Part shown: positions 8,880 to 16,973 of the stretch, piece after piece | Position numbering within the stretch: the stretch's first letter is position 1 | Layout of the letters: every line of letters begins with the position of its first letter | Assembly (NCBI RefSeq): GCF_007988805.1 | Contig: NZ_BJUV01000003.1 | Location: 62,001 to 126,000 of the forward strand | Direction: 5' to 3' | DNA from: Frigoribacterium faeni | GTDB taxonomy: Bacteria; Actinomycetota; Actinomycetes; Actinomycetales; Microbacteriaceae | DNA length: 64,000 nt | Notes under the pieces: model-generated | What the model was told of the DNA's origin: nothing | The model's input: only the letters and a program-made list of their open reading frames with translations | The model's database searches: none | Made by a program: the position numbers and the translations under genes

Positions 8880-9004
8880 CGCTCGACTCTATGCCTCGGG
8901 TCGCCCGCGACACCGGGTCCGCACCCGGCCCGGGAGTCGCAGGCCCGGCCCGGGCGTCGCGGGCCCGGCGTCACACGCCCGGCGGACGACCTAGGCTGGC
9001 CCCG

Positions 9005-9685
9005 ATGGACGCCCCCGAGCCCGAGACGAGCAGCGACGAGGTCGCTCGCCCGCCCGTGCGCACGCCGGGGCGCTATCGCAAGGGCATCGCCAAGCGCGAG
9101 GCGATCCTCGACGCGGCGCTGCCGGTCTTCGGCCAGGTGGGGTTCCACGGAGCGTCCCTGCGTGAGATCGCCCGGCAGTGCGGCGTCTCGCACCAGTCGC
9201 TGATGCACTACTTCCCGACGAAGGACGAGCTGCTGATGGCGGTGCTCCGCCGCCGCGACGAGCGGCTGCGTCGGCACTTCGACGACGCCGGCGGCATGCG
9301 CGTCGACGAGCTCGTCGAGCTCGCCGAGTACAACGTCGACGTGCCCGTCGTCATCTCGCTGTTCATCACCGCGTCGGCCGAGGCCGTCTCGACCGAGCAT
9401 CCGGCGCACGAGTACTACCGCGACTACTACGAGCGGATTATCCGCTCGACCACGGCCTACCTCTCGGTGGCCGCCGACCGCGGCTGGCTGCGCCCCGGCT
9501 ACACCGCCGAGGGGGCCGCCCGGGTCGTGCTCGCCGTGCAGGACGGCCTGCAGCTGCAGTGGCTCTACGAGCGCGACTCCGTGAAGGTCGCCGACCTCAT
9601 GCGGCTCGTGATCGGCAGCGTGCTGAGCGTGCCCACGGCCGACCTCGACGAGGCGGTCCGCGAGGAGGCGCGGCGCGGTCGGTAG
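9005..9685 (+). CDS. TetR-family transcriptional regulator
   Basis: 226 residues with an N-terminal TetR helix-turn-helix: AILDAALPVFGQVGFHGASLREIARQCGVSHQSLMHYFPTKDEL, of which GASLREIA and SHQSLMHYF are diagnostic (about 45-75). The C-terminal ligand domain is not classifiable. The ATG at 9005 is chosen because a TAGGCT box lies 7 bases upstream (leaderless) and the region before it lacks conservation signs. Divergent from the MFS exporter, which it probably represses. The last codons contain the dispersed word GAGGAGGCGCG. Confidence 0.88.
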   Translation: MDAPEPETSSDEVARPPVRTPGRYRKGIAKREAILDAALPVFGQVGFHGASLREIARQCGVSHQSLMHYFPTKDELLMAVLRRRDERLRRHFDDAGGMRVDELVELAEYNVDVPVVISLFITASAEAVSTEHPAHEYYRDYYERIIRSTTAYLSVAADRGWLRPGYTAEGAARVVLAVQDGLQLQWLYERDSVKVADLMRLVIGSVLSVPTADLDEAVREEARRGR

Positions 9686-9746
9686 CCGATCCGCGCCTCC
9701 TCGAGGCGGACCGCCGGAGCCGACCCGCGCCTCCTCGGCCCTCGGG

Positions 9747-10592
9747 CTACTTCGCGCTGATCCGCTGGAACTTGCGGATGCAGAGCGGCACGAAGACGAC
9801 GAGCATCACGCCGATGCCGATCAGCACCGTCGCGTAGGGGTGCTGCATGGTCCAGATGTCGGGCACCGGGGTGGCGCCGAGGTTGCCGAACGACGTGCGG
9901 GCGGCCTGCACCAGCGACGAGACCGGGTTCCACTCGGCGAAGATCCGGAGGGGCGTCGGCAGGGTGTCGCTCGGCACGAACGCGTTGGAGATGAAGGTCA
10001 GCGGGAAGAGGATCATGAACGACGCGTTGTTGATCGTCTCGGGCGTCTTCACGCTCATGCCGAGCAGCGCCATCACCCAGCTGAACGAGTAGCTGAACAG
10101 CAGCAGCAGCGCCACGCCGCCGACGAACGATGCGGGCGACGCATTCACCCGCCAGCCGACCAGCAGGCCGGTGAGCATCATGATCACCATCGAGATCGTG
10201 TTGAGCGCGAGGTCGCTGTTCGTGCGGCCGATCAGCACCGCCGAGGGGCTCATCGGCAGGGTGCGGAACCGGTCGATGATGCCCTCCTTCAGGTCCTGCG
10301 CCATCGCCGAACCCGAGAACGTCGAGCCGAACACGACGGTCTGCGCGAAGATCCCCGCCATCAGGAACTGCGTGTAGTCGGTGCCCTGCACGGCGATCGC
10401 GCCGCCGTAGACCTGGCTGAACAGCAGCACGAACATGATCGGCTGCAGCACGGCGAAGATCAGCATGTCGGGCGAGCGCTTCACCTTGATCAGGTTGCGC
10501 TTCGTCACCGCCCAGCCGTCGGAGGCCCAGGTGCCGACACCCGTCTCGGCCTGCGGGGTGAGCGTGTGCGCGAGGGTCGTCGTCGCGGTCAC
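9747..10592 (-). CDS. ABC-2 type transporter permease (DrrB-like)
   Basis: 281-residue membrane protein with about six helices, ABC-2/DrrB type (KRNLIKVKRSPDMLIFAVLQP at the N-terminus; EGIIDRFRTLPMSPSAVL after helix 2 is the family's cytoplasmic coupling loop). Its start overlaps the end of the ATPase gene by 4 bases (ATGA), so the two are translationally coupled. Together they form an exporter for a drug or lipid. Confidence 0.88.
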   Translation of the reverse strand: MTATTTLAHTLTPQAETGVGTWASDGWAVTKRNLIKVKRSPDMLIFAVLQPIMFVLLFSQVYGGAIAVQGTDYTQFLMAGIFAQTVVFGSTFSGSAMAQDLKEGIIDRFRTLPMSPSAVLIGRTNSDLALNTISMVIMMLTGLLVGWRVNASPASFVGGVALLLLFSYSFSWVMALLGMSVKTPETINNASFMILFPLTFISNAFVPSDTLPTPLRIFAEWNPVSSLVQAARTSFGNLGATPVPDIWTMQHPYATVLIGIGVMLVVFVPLCIRKFQRISAK

Positions 10593-11659
10593 GGGCGCGC
10601 CTCCTTCGTCTTCCGGCGTCGGGTGCGGCGCCCGGTCGGGACCTCGTCGTCGCCATCGCCGCCCGCGCCGGGTCCGCCCGTCTCGCCGTCGGCCCCGTCT
10701 GCCCCGTCGTCCGCGGCCCGGTGGCCGGTCAGCTGCAGGAAGACGTCGTCGAGCGTGGGGCGGCGCATGCCCGCGTCGTGCAGCTCGATGCCCGCGGCGC
10801 CGAGGTCGGCCAGGGTGCGCTGCAGCGCGGTCGGCCCGTCGGTCACGGCGACCTCCAGCTGGCGGCCGTCGGCCCCGATCGACGGCTCGGAGTCGCCGTG
10901 GCGGCGGAGCACCTCGACGGCCTGGTCCGCGCGGGCCTCGTCGACCAGGGCGACGACCAGGCGGTGCCCGCCGACCTGGGCCTTGAGCTGGTCGGCCGTC
11001 CCCTCGGCGATGACGGCGCCGCCGTCGATCACCGAGATGTCGTCGGCCAGACGATCGGCCTCCTCGAGGTACTGCGTGGTCAGCAGCACGGTGGTGCCGC
11101 CGTCGACGAGGCTCGTGATGATGTCCCAGAGGGCGAGCCGGCTGCGCGGGTCGAGGCCGGTGGTCGGCTCGTCGAGGAACAGCACGCGCGGGTTCGTGAC
11201 GAGCGCCCCGGCGAGGTCGATGCGACGCCGCATGCCGCCCGAGAAGCCCTTGACCGGGCGGTCGCCGGCGGCGGAGAGGTCGAACACGTCGATCAGCTCG
11301 CGGGCCCGGTCGCGGCTGACCCGCGGGCCGAGGTGGTAGAGGCGCCCGATCATGTCGAGGTTCTCGAACCCGGTGAGGTTCTCGTCGACCGCGGCGTACT
11401 GACCCGAGACGCCGATCGAGCGTCGGACGGCCTGGGCGTCGGCGACCACGTCGAGCCCGGCGATGGTGGCCGTGCCCTCGTCGGGGCGCTCGAGGGTGGT
11501 CAGCATCTTGACGGCGGTCGTCTTGCCGGCGCCGTTCGGGCCGAGCAGCGCCTGCACCGTGCCCTCGGGCACCGAGAGGTCGAAGCCGGTCAGGGCGTGG
11601 ACGGGACCCGACTTCGACCGGTAGGTCTTGGTCAGGCCGTGAGCTTCGATCATCGCCAT
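10589..11659 (-). CDS. ABC transporter ATP-binding protein (DrrA-like)
   Basis: 356-residue ATPase with Walker A GPNGAGKT (about 40-47), signature GFSGGMRRR, and Walker B RVLFLDEP, in the DrrA/daunorubicin-resistance group. The C-terminal DUF4162-like region is followed by a Gly/Asp-rich then Arg/Lys-rich tail. The ATG at 11659 has AGGAGG at the right distance and is preferred over the in-frame codon 24 bases upstream. First gene of a two-gene operon with the permease. Confidence 0.9.
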   Translation of the reverse strand: MAMIEAHGLTKTYRSKSGPVHALTGFDLSVPEGTVQALLGPNGAGKTTAVKMLTTLERPDEGTATIAGLDVVADAQAVRRSIGVSGQYAAVDENLTGFENLDMIGRLYHLGPRVSRDRARELIDVFDLSAAGDRPVKGFSGGMRRRIDLAGALVTNPRVLFLDEPTTGLDPRSRLALWDIITSLVDGGTTVLLTTQYLEEADRLADDISVIDGGAVIAEGTADQLKAQVGGHRLVVALVDEARADQAVEVLRRHGDSEPSIGADGRQLEVAVTDGPTALQRTLADLGAAGIELHDAGMRRPTLDDVFLQLTGHRAADDGADGADGETGGPGAGGDGDDEVPTGRRTRRRKTKEARP

Positions 11660-11837
11660 CGGTGGCCTCCTGGACGCGCCCAAGGTACCGCTCGGCGGGC
11701 TCCGCCGCCAGGGGGCGACGGTGCTTCCGCCCGGTGCGCCTCCGGTGCGCCTCCCGTGCGCCTCCCGTGCGCGGCGGGTGTCCGGCGGGTGGTCGGCGCG
11801 TGTCCGGCGCGAGCCGCGTTACGGTCTCATTTCAAAC

Positions 11838-11867
11838 CTTGCCAGGTGGCAAGTTCCGCCCTACATT
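11838..11867 (+). promoter_or_regulatory. putA promoter with overlapping palindromic operator
   Basis: The -35 box TTGCCA (11839-11844) and -10 box TACATT (11862-11867) are 17 bases apart. The ATG of putA is 6 bases after the -10, so transcription should begin at or next to the start codon. A perfect palindrome CTTGCC-AGGT-GGCAAG (11838-11853) covers the -35 box and is a likely repressor site; the regulator is unknown. Confidence 0.7.
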
Positions 11868-11873
11868 CGTCCC

Positions 11874-14800
11874 ATGACCACCATCGACGAGACGGCGGGG
11901 CCGTCCACCGCAGCACAGTTCCCCGTCGGCGCGACCGGCCCGGCCCCCGCGCCGACCGTCGACGCCGACCTCCCCGCCGGCCTCGGCGACGACGCCGTCG
12001 CTCTCGCCCGCCGCTGGGCGCACGAGGCGTCGAGCGCCCCGAGCACGGGCTCGGCCCACCTGCTCGCCCAGGTGCTGAAGGACGAGTCGGGTCTCGCCTT
12101 CACCATCGGGTTCGTCGACCGGGTCGTCCGCCCGGAGGACCTCGGCGTCGCCGCGCGCAACCTGTCGACCCTGGCGAAGCAGGCCCCGTCCTTCCTGCCG
12201 TGGCACATGCGCGGCGCCGTCCGCCTCGGCGGCGTGATGGCGCCCGTGCTGCCCGGCGTCGTGGTGCCGATCGCCCGCCGCGTGCTGCGCGGCATGGTCG
12301 GCCACCTGATCGCCGACGCCCGCCCGGCCCGGCTCGGGGCCGCGATCGCGAAGATCAGGAAGGAGGGCACCCGCCTCAACCTCAACCTGCTCGGCGAGGC
12401 CGTGCTCGGCGACGCCGAGGCCGAGCACCGCCTGGCGGGCACGCGGGCCCTGCTCGCCCGCGACGACGTCGACTACGTCTCGATCAAGGTCTCGTCCATC
12501 GTCAGCCAGCTCTCGATGTGGGCCTTCGACGAGACCGTCGAGCGCGTCGTCGAGAAGCTGACCCCGCTCTACGAGCTGGCCGCCCGCTCGCCGAAGCCGA
12601 AGTTCATCAACCTCGACATGGAGGAGTACCGCGACCTCGACCTGACGATCGCGGTCTTCACGCGCCTCCTCGACCAGCCGCAGCTGCGCGGTCTCGAGGC
12701 CGGCATCGTGCTCCAGACCTACCTGCCCGACGCCCTCGGCGCTCTGCAGGGCCTGACCGAGTGGGCCACGGCCCGCGTCGATGCCGGTGGGGCCTCGATC
12801 AAGGTGCGCGTCGTCAAGGGCGCCAACCTCGCCATGGAGACCGTCGACGCCACGGTGCACGAGTGGCCGCTCGCCACCTACGGCACCAAGCAGGACAGCG
12901 ACACGAACTACAAGCGCGTGCTCGCCTGGGCCTTCACCCCCGAGCGCGCCCGAGCCGTGAAGATCGGCGTCGCCGGCCACAACCTGTTCGACATCGCCTT
13001 CGCCCACCTGCTCGCCGAGGCTCGCGGGGTGAGCGACCGCGTCGAGTTCGAGATGCTGCTCGGCATGGCCGAGGGGCAGGCCGAACTGGTCAAGGCCGAC
13101 GTCGGCGGGCTGCTGCTCTACACGCCCGTCGTGCACCCGCGCGAGTTCGACGTCGCCATCAGCTACCTCATCCGCCGCCTCGAGGAGAACGCCTCGAGCG
13201 AGAACTTCATGTCGGCCGTCTTCGAGCTCGCCTCGAACGAGGCCATGTTCGAGCGCGAGAAGGGGCGGTTCCTCGCCTCGCTGGCCGAGATCGACGGAGC
13301 CGTGCCGGCACCGCACCGCGTGCAGAGCCGCCTCGACCCCGCCCAGGCCCTGCAGCCGCGCGCGGCCGGCAGCGGGTTCGACAACGAGCCCGACACCGAC
13401 CCGGCCCTCGCCGCCAACCGCGCCTGGGGCCGCGGGATCGCCGCCCGCTCGGCCGACTCCCGCCTCGGCGTCGACCTGATCGAGGCCGCCCGCGTCACCG
13501 ACACCGGGGCGCTCGACGCGATCGTCGCCGACGCCGTCGAGGCGTCCGCCGCCTGGGCGGCCCGAGGAGGCGCGGGTCGCGCAGCCGTCCTGCGCGCCGC
13601 CGCCGCCACGCTCTCGGCCCGTCGAGCCGACCTGATGGAGGTCGCCGCCAGCGAGACGGGCAAGACCGTCGCCGAGGGCGACGTCGAGGTCAGCGAGGCC
13701 ATCGACTTCGCCACCTGGTACGCCCACCTCGCCGAGGAGCTCGACGCCGTCGACGGCGCCGACTTCGTGCCCGCGCGACTGACGCTGATCACCCCGCCGT
13801 GGAACTTCCCCCTCGCCATCCCGGCCGGCTCCACCCTCGCGGCGCTCGCCGCGGGCAGCAGCGTCGTCATCAAGCCGGCCGGTCAGGCCAAGCGCAGCGG
13901 CGCCGTCATGGTGCAGGCCCTCTGGGACGCCGGCGTGCCGCCCGAGGTGCTGAAGCTGGTCGACGTCGACGAGGGCGACCTCGGGCGTCACCTGGTCTCG
14001 CACCCGTCGGTCGACCGCGTGATCCTCACCGGCGCCTTCGAGACCGCCGCGCTGTTCACGAGCTGGCGCACCGATCTGCCCCTGCTCGCCGAGACCAGCG
14101 GCAAGAACGCGATCATCGTCACCCCGAGCGCCGACCTCGACCTGGCCGCCTCCGACGTGATCAAGTCGGCCTTCGGCCACGCCGGGCAGAAGTGCTCGGC
14201 GGCGAGCCTCGTGATCCTCGTGGGCTCGGTCGCGACCTCCGAGCGGTTCCGCCGCCAGCTGGTCGACGCCGCCTCCACGATGCGCGTCGGGCTGCCGTCC
14301 GACCCGACGACGCAGATGGGTCCGATCATCGAGCCCGCACACGGCAAGCTCGAACGAGCGCTCACCACGCTCGGCGCGGGCGAGTCGTGGCTGGTCGAGC
14401 CCCGGCGGCTCGACGACTCGGGCAGGCTCTGGTCGCCCGGTGTCCGCGCCGGCGTCGCCGCCGGCAGCGAGTTCCACCTGACCGAGTACTTCGGCCCCGT
14501 GCTCGGCATCATGACCGCTTCGACGCTCGACGAGGCCATCGAGCTGCAGAACGCGACCGACTACGGGCTCACCGCGGGGCTGCACACCCTCGACCCCGCG
14601 GAGCTCTCCACCTGGCTCGACCGCGTCGAGGCGGGCAACCTCTACGTCAATCGCGGCATCACCGGGGCGATCGTGCGCCGCCAGCCCTTCGGCGGCTGGA
14701 AGAAGTCGTCGGTCGGCGCGGGAGCCAAGGCCGGCGGACCGAACTACCTCGTGCACCTCGGGTCATGGCGGCCCACCGCCCTCTCCGAGGCTCAGGAGGC

Positions 14801-15422
14801 GCGCCCCGGTCGCGCCGCCCTGGCCGCCCTCGAGGCCGCGACCCCGCTGCTCGGGGCGTCGGGCGCCACGGCCCACGACGAGCTGATGGCCGCCGCCGCG
14901 TCGGACGAGCACTTCTGGGCGACCGAGTTCGGCGTCGCCCGCGACGTGAGCGACCTCGGGCTCGAACGCGACCTGCTGCGCTACCGGCCGCTGCCCGTGA
15001 CCGTCCGCGCGGCCGACGGGGCCGCCCCGGCCGACGTGGTGCGGGTGCTGCTGGCCGGCCTCCGGTCGGGCGCGCCGCTGACGGTGTCGACGTCGATCGA
15101 GCTGCCCGCCGGTCTCGTCTCGGCGCTGGGGCTCCGCGCGTCGGACGTGCGGAACGAGAGCGACGCCGCCTGGCACGACCGGGTGCGGTCGGGCGGGTTG
15201 CGGACCGAGCGCGTGCGGTTGGTGACCGACGGGGGCGACGTGACGGGCGCCTCCTCGGCCCTGGCGGACGCCCTCGGCGGCGACCCGGCCGTGGCCGTGT
15301 TCGCGGCGCCGGTCACGCCGACGGGGCGGCTCGAGCTGCTGCCGTTCCTCCGCGAGCAGGCCGTGGCGATCACGGCGCACCGGTTCGGCAACCCCGACCC
15401 GTGGAGCGCGCAGGTCATCTAG
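11874..15422 (+). CDS. putA: Bifunctional proline dehydrogenase / L-glutamate gamma-semialdehyde dehydrogenase
   Basis: 1182-residue PutA that oxidises proline to glutamate in two steps. The N-terminal half (to about 480) is the FAD-dependent proline dehydrogenase barrel (DVDYVSIKVSS near 200; VRVVKGANLAME near 310). The second half (about 520-1060) is the NAD-dependent aldehyde dehydrogenase, with TPPWNFPLAIP near 641, ETSGKNAIIV near 743 and catalytic Cys774 in AGQKCSAAS. A C-terminal extension of about 120 residues has no motif I recognise. The ATG at 11874 fits the leaderless promoter. The word GAGGAGGCGCG occurs inside the gene at 13564. Confidence 0.95.
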   Translation: MTTIDETAGPSTAAQFPVGATGPAPAPTVDADLPAGLGDDAVALARRWAHEASSAPSTGSAHLLAQVLKDESGLAFTIGFVDRVVRPEDLGVAARNLSTLAKQAPSFLPWHMRGAVRLGGVMAPVLPGVVVPIARRVLRGMVGHLIADARPARLGAAIAKIRKEGTRLNLNLLGEAVLGDAEAEHRLAGTRALLARDDVDYVSIKVSSIVSQLSMWAFDETVERVVEKLTPLYELAARSPKPKFINLDMEEYRDLDLTIAVFTRLLDQPQLRGLEAGIVLQTYLPDALGALQGLTEWATARVDAGGASIKVRVVKGANLAMETVDATVHEWPLATYGTKQDSDTNYKRVLAWAFTPERARAVKIGVAGHNLFDIAFAHLLAEARGVSDRVEFEMLLGMAEGQAELVKADVGGLLLYTPVVHPREFDVAISYLIRRLEENASSENFMSAVFELASNEAMFEREKGRFLASLAEIDGAVPAPHRVQSRLDPAQALQPRAAGSGFDNEPDTDPALAANRAWGRGIAARSADSRLGVDLIEAARVTDTGALDAIVADAVEASAAWAARGGAGRAAVLRAAAATLSARRADLMEVAASETGKTVAEGDVEVSEAIDFATWYAHLAEELDAVDGADFVPARLTLITPPWNFPLAIPAGSTLAALAAGSSVVIKPAGQAKRSGAVMVQALWDAGVPPEVLKLVDVDEGDLGRHLVSHPSVDRVILTGAFETAALFTSWRTDLPLLAETSGKNAIIVTPSADLDLAASDVIKSAFGHAGQKCSAASLVILVGSVATSERFRRQLVDAASTMRVGLPSDPTTQMGPIIEPAHGKLERALTTLGAGESWLVEPRRLDDSGRLWSPGVRAGVAAGSEFHLTEYFGPVLGIMTASTLDEAIELQNATDYGLTAGLHTLDPAELSTWLDRVEAGNLYVNRGITGAIVRRQPFGGWKKSSVGAGAKAGGPNYLVHLGSWRPTALSEAQEARPGRAALAALEAATPLLGASGATAHDELMAAAASDEHFWATEFGVARDVSDLGLERDLLRYRPLPVTVRAADGAAPADVVRVLLAGLRSGAPLTVSTSIELPAGLVSALGLRASDVRNESDAAWHDRVRSGGLRTERVRLVTDGGDVTGASSALADALGGDPAVAVFAAPVTPTGRLELLPFLREQAVAITAHRFGNPDPWSAQVI

Positions 15423-15480
15423 CCGGGCGGGCCCCGGCTCTGCTCTGCTCTGCTCTGCTCTGCCCTGCCCTGCCCTGCTC
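15423..15480. repeat. Pentanucleotide tract (TCTGC/CCTGC)n
   Basis: About ten consecutive units of TCTGC or CCTGC directly after the putA stop codon, at the edge of the hairpin array. The same five-base word in reverse complement (GCAGA) borders the repeat block near 32.68 kb. Confidence 0.85.
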
Positions 15481-15481
15481 T

Positions 15482-15975
15482 GCTCTGCACCGCGTCTCGT
15501 GCACCGCACCGCACCTAGTCCGGGTGCGCTGTGCGGAACGTGGTGCGGTGTGCGGCCTAGCGTCTGCACTGCGTTTCGTGCGCTGCACCGCACCGCGACT
15601 AGTCCTGGTGCGTTGTACGGAACGTGGTGCGGTGTGCGGCCTAGCGTCTGCACCGCGTTTCGTGCGCTGCACCGCACCTAGTCCGGGTGTGCTGCACGGA
15701 ACGCGGTGCGGTGTGCGGCCTAGCGTCCGCACCGCGGATCGTGCACCGCACCGCACCGCGCCTAGTCCTGGTGCGTTGCACGGAACGCGGTGCGGTCCGC
15801 GGCCTAGCGTCTGCACCGCGTTTCGTGCACCGCACCGCGGCTAGTTCGGGTGCGTTGTACGGGACGTGGTGCGGTGGGCGGTCGGGCGTGTGCACCGCGT
15901 TTCGGGCGCTGCACCGCGGCTAGTCCGGGTGCGGTGTACGGAACGCGGTGCGGTGCGGTGCGGTGCGGCGGCCGG
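15482..15975. repeat. Array of six 79-84 bp hairpin units (GCACCG/CTAG family)
   Basis: Six imperfect units begin near 15482, 15564, 15648, 15727, 15811 and 15891 at the word CTGCACCGCGTTTCGTGC. Each unit carries the inverse of this word (GGAACGCGGTGCGG) about 45 bases later and a central GCACC-TAGTCC-GGGTGC, so each can fold as a long hairpin with CTAG in the loop. Most also hold GGCCTAGCGT at the junction. The array ends in (GTGCG)n. It lies between the convergent 3' ends of putA and oleD and has no credible coding sequence. The array at 47.17-47.61 kb shares its words. Confidence 0.9.
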
Positions 15976-15989
15976 CCGCGGCGGACGGC

Positions 15990-16973
15990 TCAGACGGCGG
16001 GCTGCCCCGCGGCGTACCAGTCGGCGAGCCGCCGCAGGCCCTCGTCGACGCTGACGGCCGGCGTCCACCGCAGATCGTGCTGGGTCCGCCGCTGGTCGAA
16101 CCAGTGCGCGGTCGACAGCTGCTCGGCCAGGAACCGGGTCATCGGCGGCTCGTCCGTGCCCGGTCGGACGGCCCAGACCCTCTCGACGAGCGACCCCGCC
16201 GCCCGTGCGACACCCGCGGGCACGCGCAGGCGCGGCGCACGCACGCCGGCCGCGCCGCAGATCCCGGCCATCAGGTCGGCGACCGTGCGGGGCTCCCCGT
16301 TGGTGATCACGTAGGACCCGCCGCTGACGGCGTCGACGCGCTCGAGGGCGGCGGCGATGCCCGAGGCGGCGTTGTCGACGTAGGTCGAGTCGATCAGGGC
16401 GGCTCCGTGGTCGAGCAGCGGCAGCCGGCCCGAGCGGGCCCGGTCGACGATGCGCTCGACGAGCTGCGTGTCGCCGGGTCCCCACACCAGGTGCGGGCGG
16501 ACGGCCACGACGCGCAGGTCGTCGTCGGCCGCGGCCAGGGCGAGGCGTTCGGCGACGGCCTTGGTCCGGGCGTAGTCGCCTCGGGCCTCGGCGGGCGAGG
16601 CGGGCAGGGCGTCGTCGCCGACGATCGACGAGCCGGCGTGCGCCACCGACGGCGACGACACGAACACGAGACGGGGCACCGAGGAGGCGCGCATCGCCTC
16701 GATCAGCGACCGCGTGCCCCCGACGTTGACCGCCTCGAAGTCGGCCGGCGCCCCGGTCAGCGAGACCTTGGCGGCCAGGTGGACCACCGCCTCATGCCCG
16801 GCGACGGCCGCGGCGATCGAGCCCGCGTCCGTCATCGAGCCGAGGACGTCACGCACCCCGGCGACGCCCGAGGGGCGGCGTTGGAACGTCGAGACCTCGT
16901 GCCCCGTCGCGGCGATCGTCCGGGCGACGGCGCCGCCGAGGAGGCCGCTCGCGCCGGTGACCAGCACCTTCAC
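15990..16973 (-). CDS. oleD: OleD: NADPH-dependent 2-alkyl-3-ketoacid reductase
   Basis: 327-residue extended SDR of the 3-beta-HSD type. The cofactor motif TGASGLLG is at about 6-13 and the catalytic Y-x-x-x-K (YARTK) near 133-137. In head-to-head olefin synthesis, OleD reduces the beta-keto acid made by OleA to the 2-alkyl-3-hydroxy acid. The GTG at 16973 overlaps the oleBC stop by 4 bases (GTGA). Last gene of the oleA-oleBC-oleD operon; the hairpin array follows its 3' end. The assignment rests on neighbourhood as well as family. Confidence 0.88.
   Translation of the reverse strand: MKVLVTGASGLLGGAVARTIAATGHEVSTFQRRPSGVAGVRDVLGSMTDAGSIAAAVAGHEAVVHLAAKVSLTGAPADFEAVNVGGTRSLIEAMRASSVPRLVFVSSPSVAHAGSSIVGDDALPASPAEARGDYARTKAVAERLALAAADDDLRVVAVRPHLVWGPGDTQLVERIVDRARSGRLPLLDHGAALIDSTYVDNAASGIAAALERVDAVSGGSYVITNGEPRTVADLMAGICGAAGVRAPRLRVPAGVARAAGSLVERVWAVRPGTDEPPMTRFLAEQLSTAHWFDQRRTQHDLRWTPAVSVDEGLRRLADWYAAGQPAV

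Noticed and set aside
15482-15970. Possible coding sequence through the hairpin array on either strand
   Set aside because: Open frames there are made of low-complexity Arg/Cys/Ala repeats read from the DNA repeats in several frames at once, with no ribosome-binding site or family resemblance.
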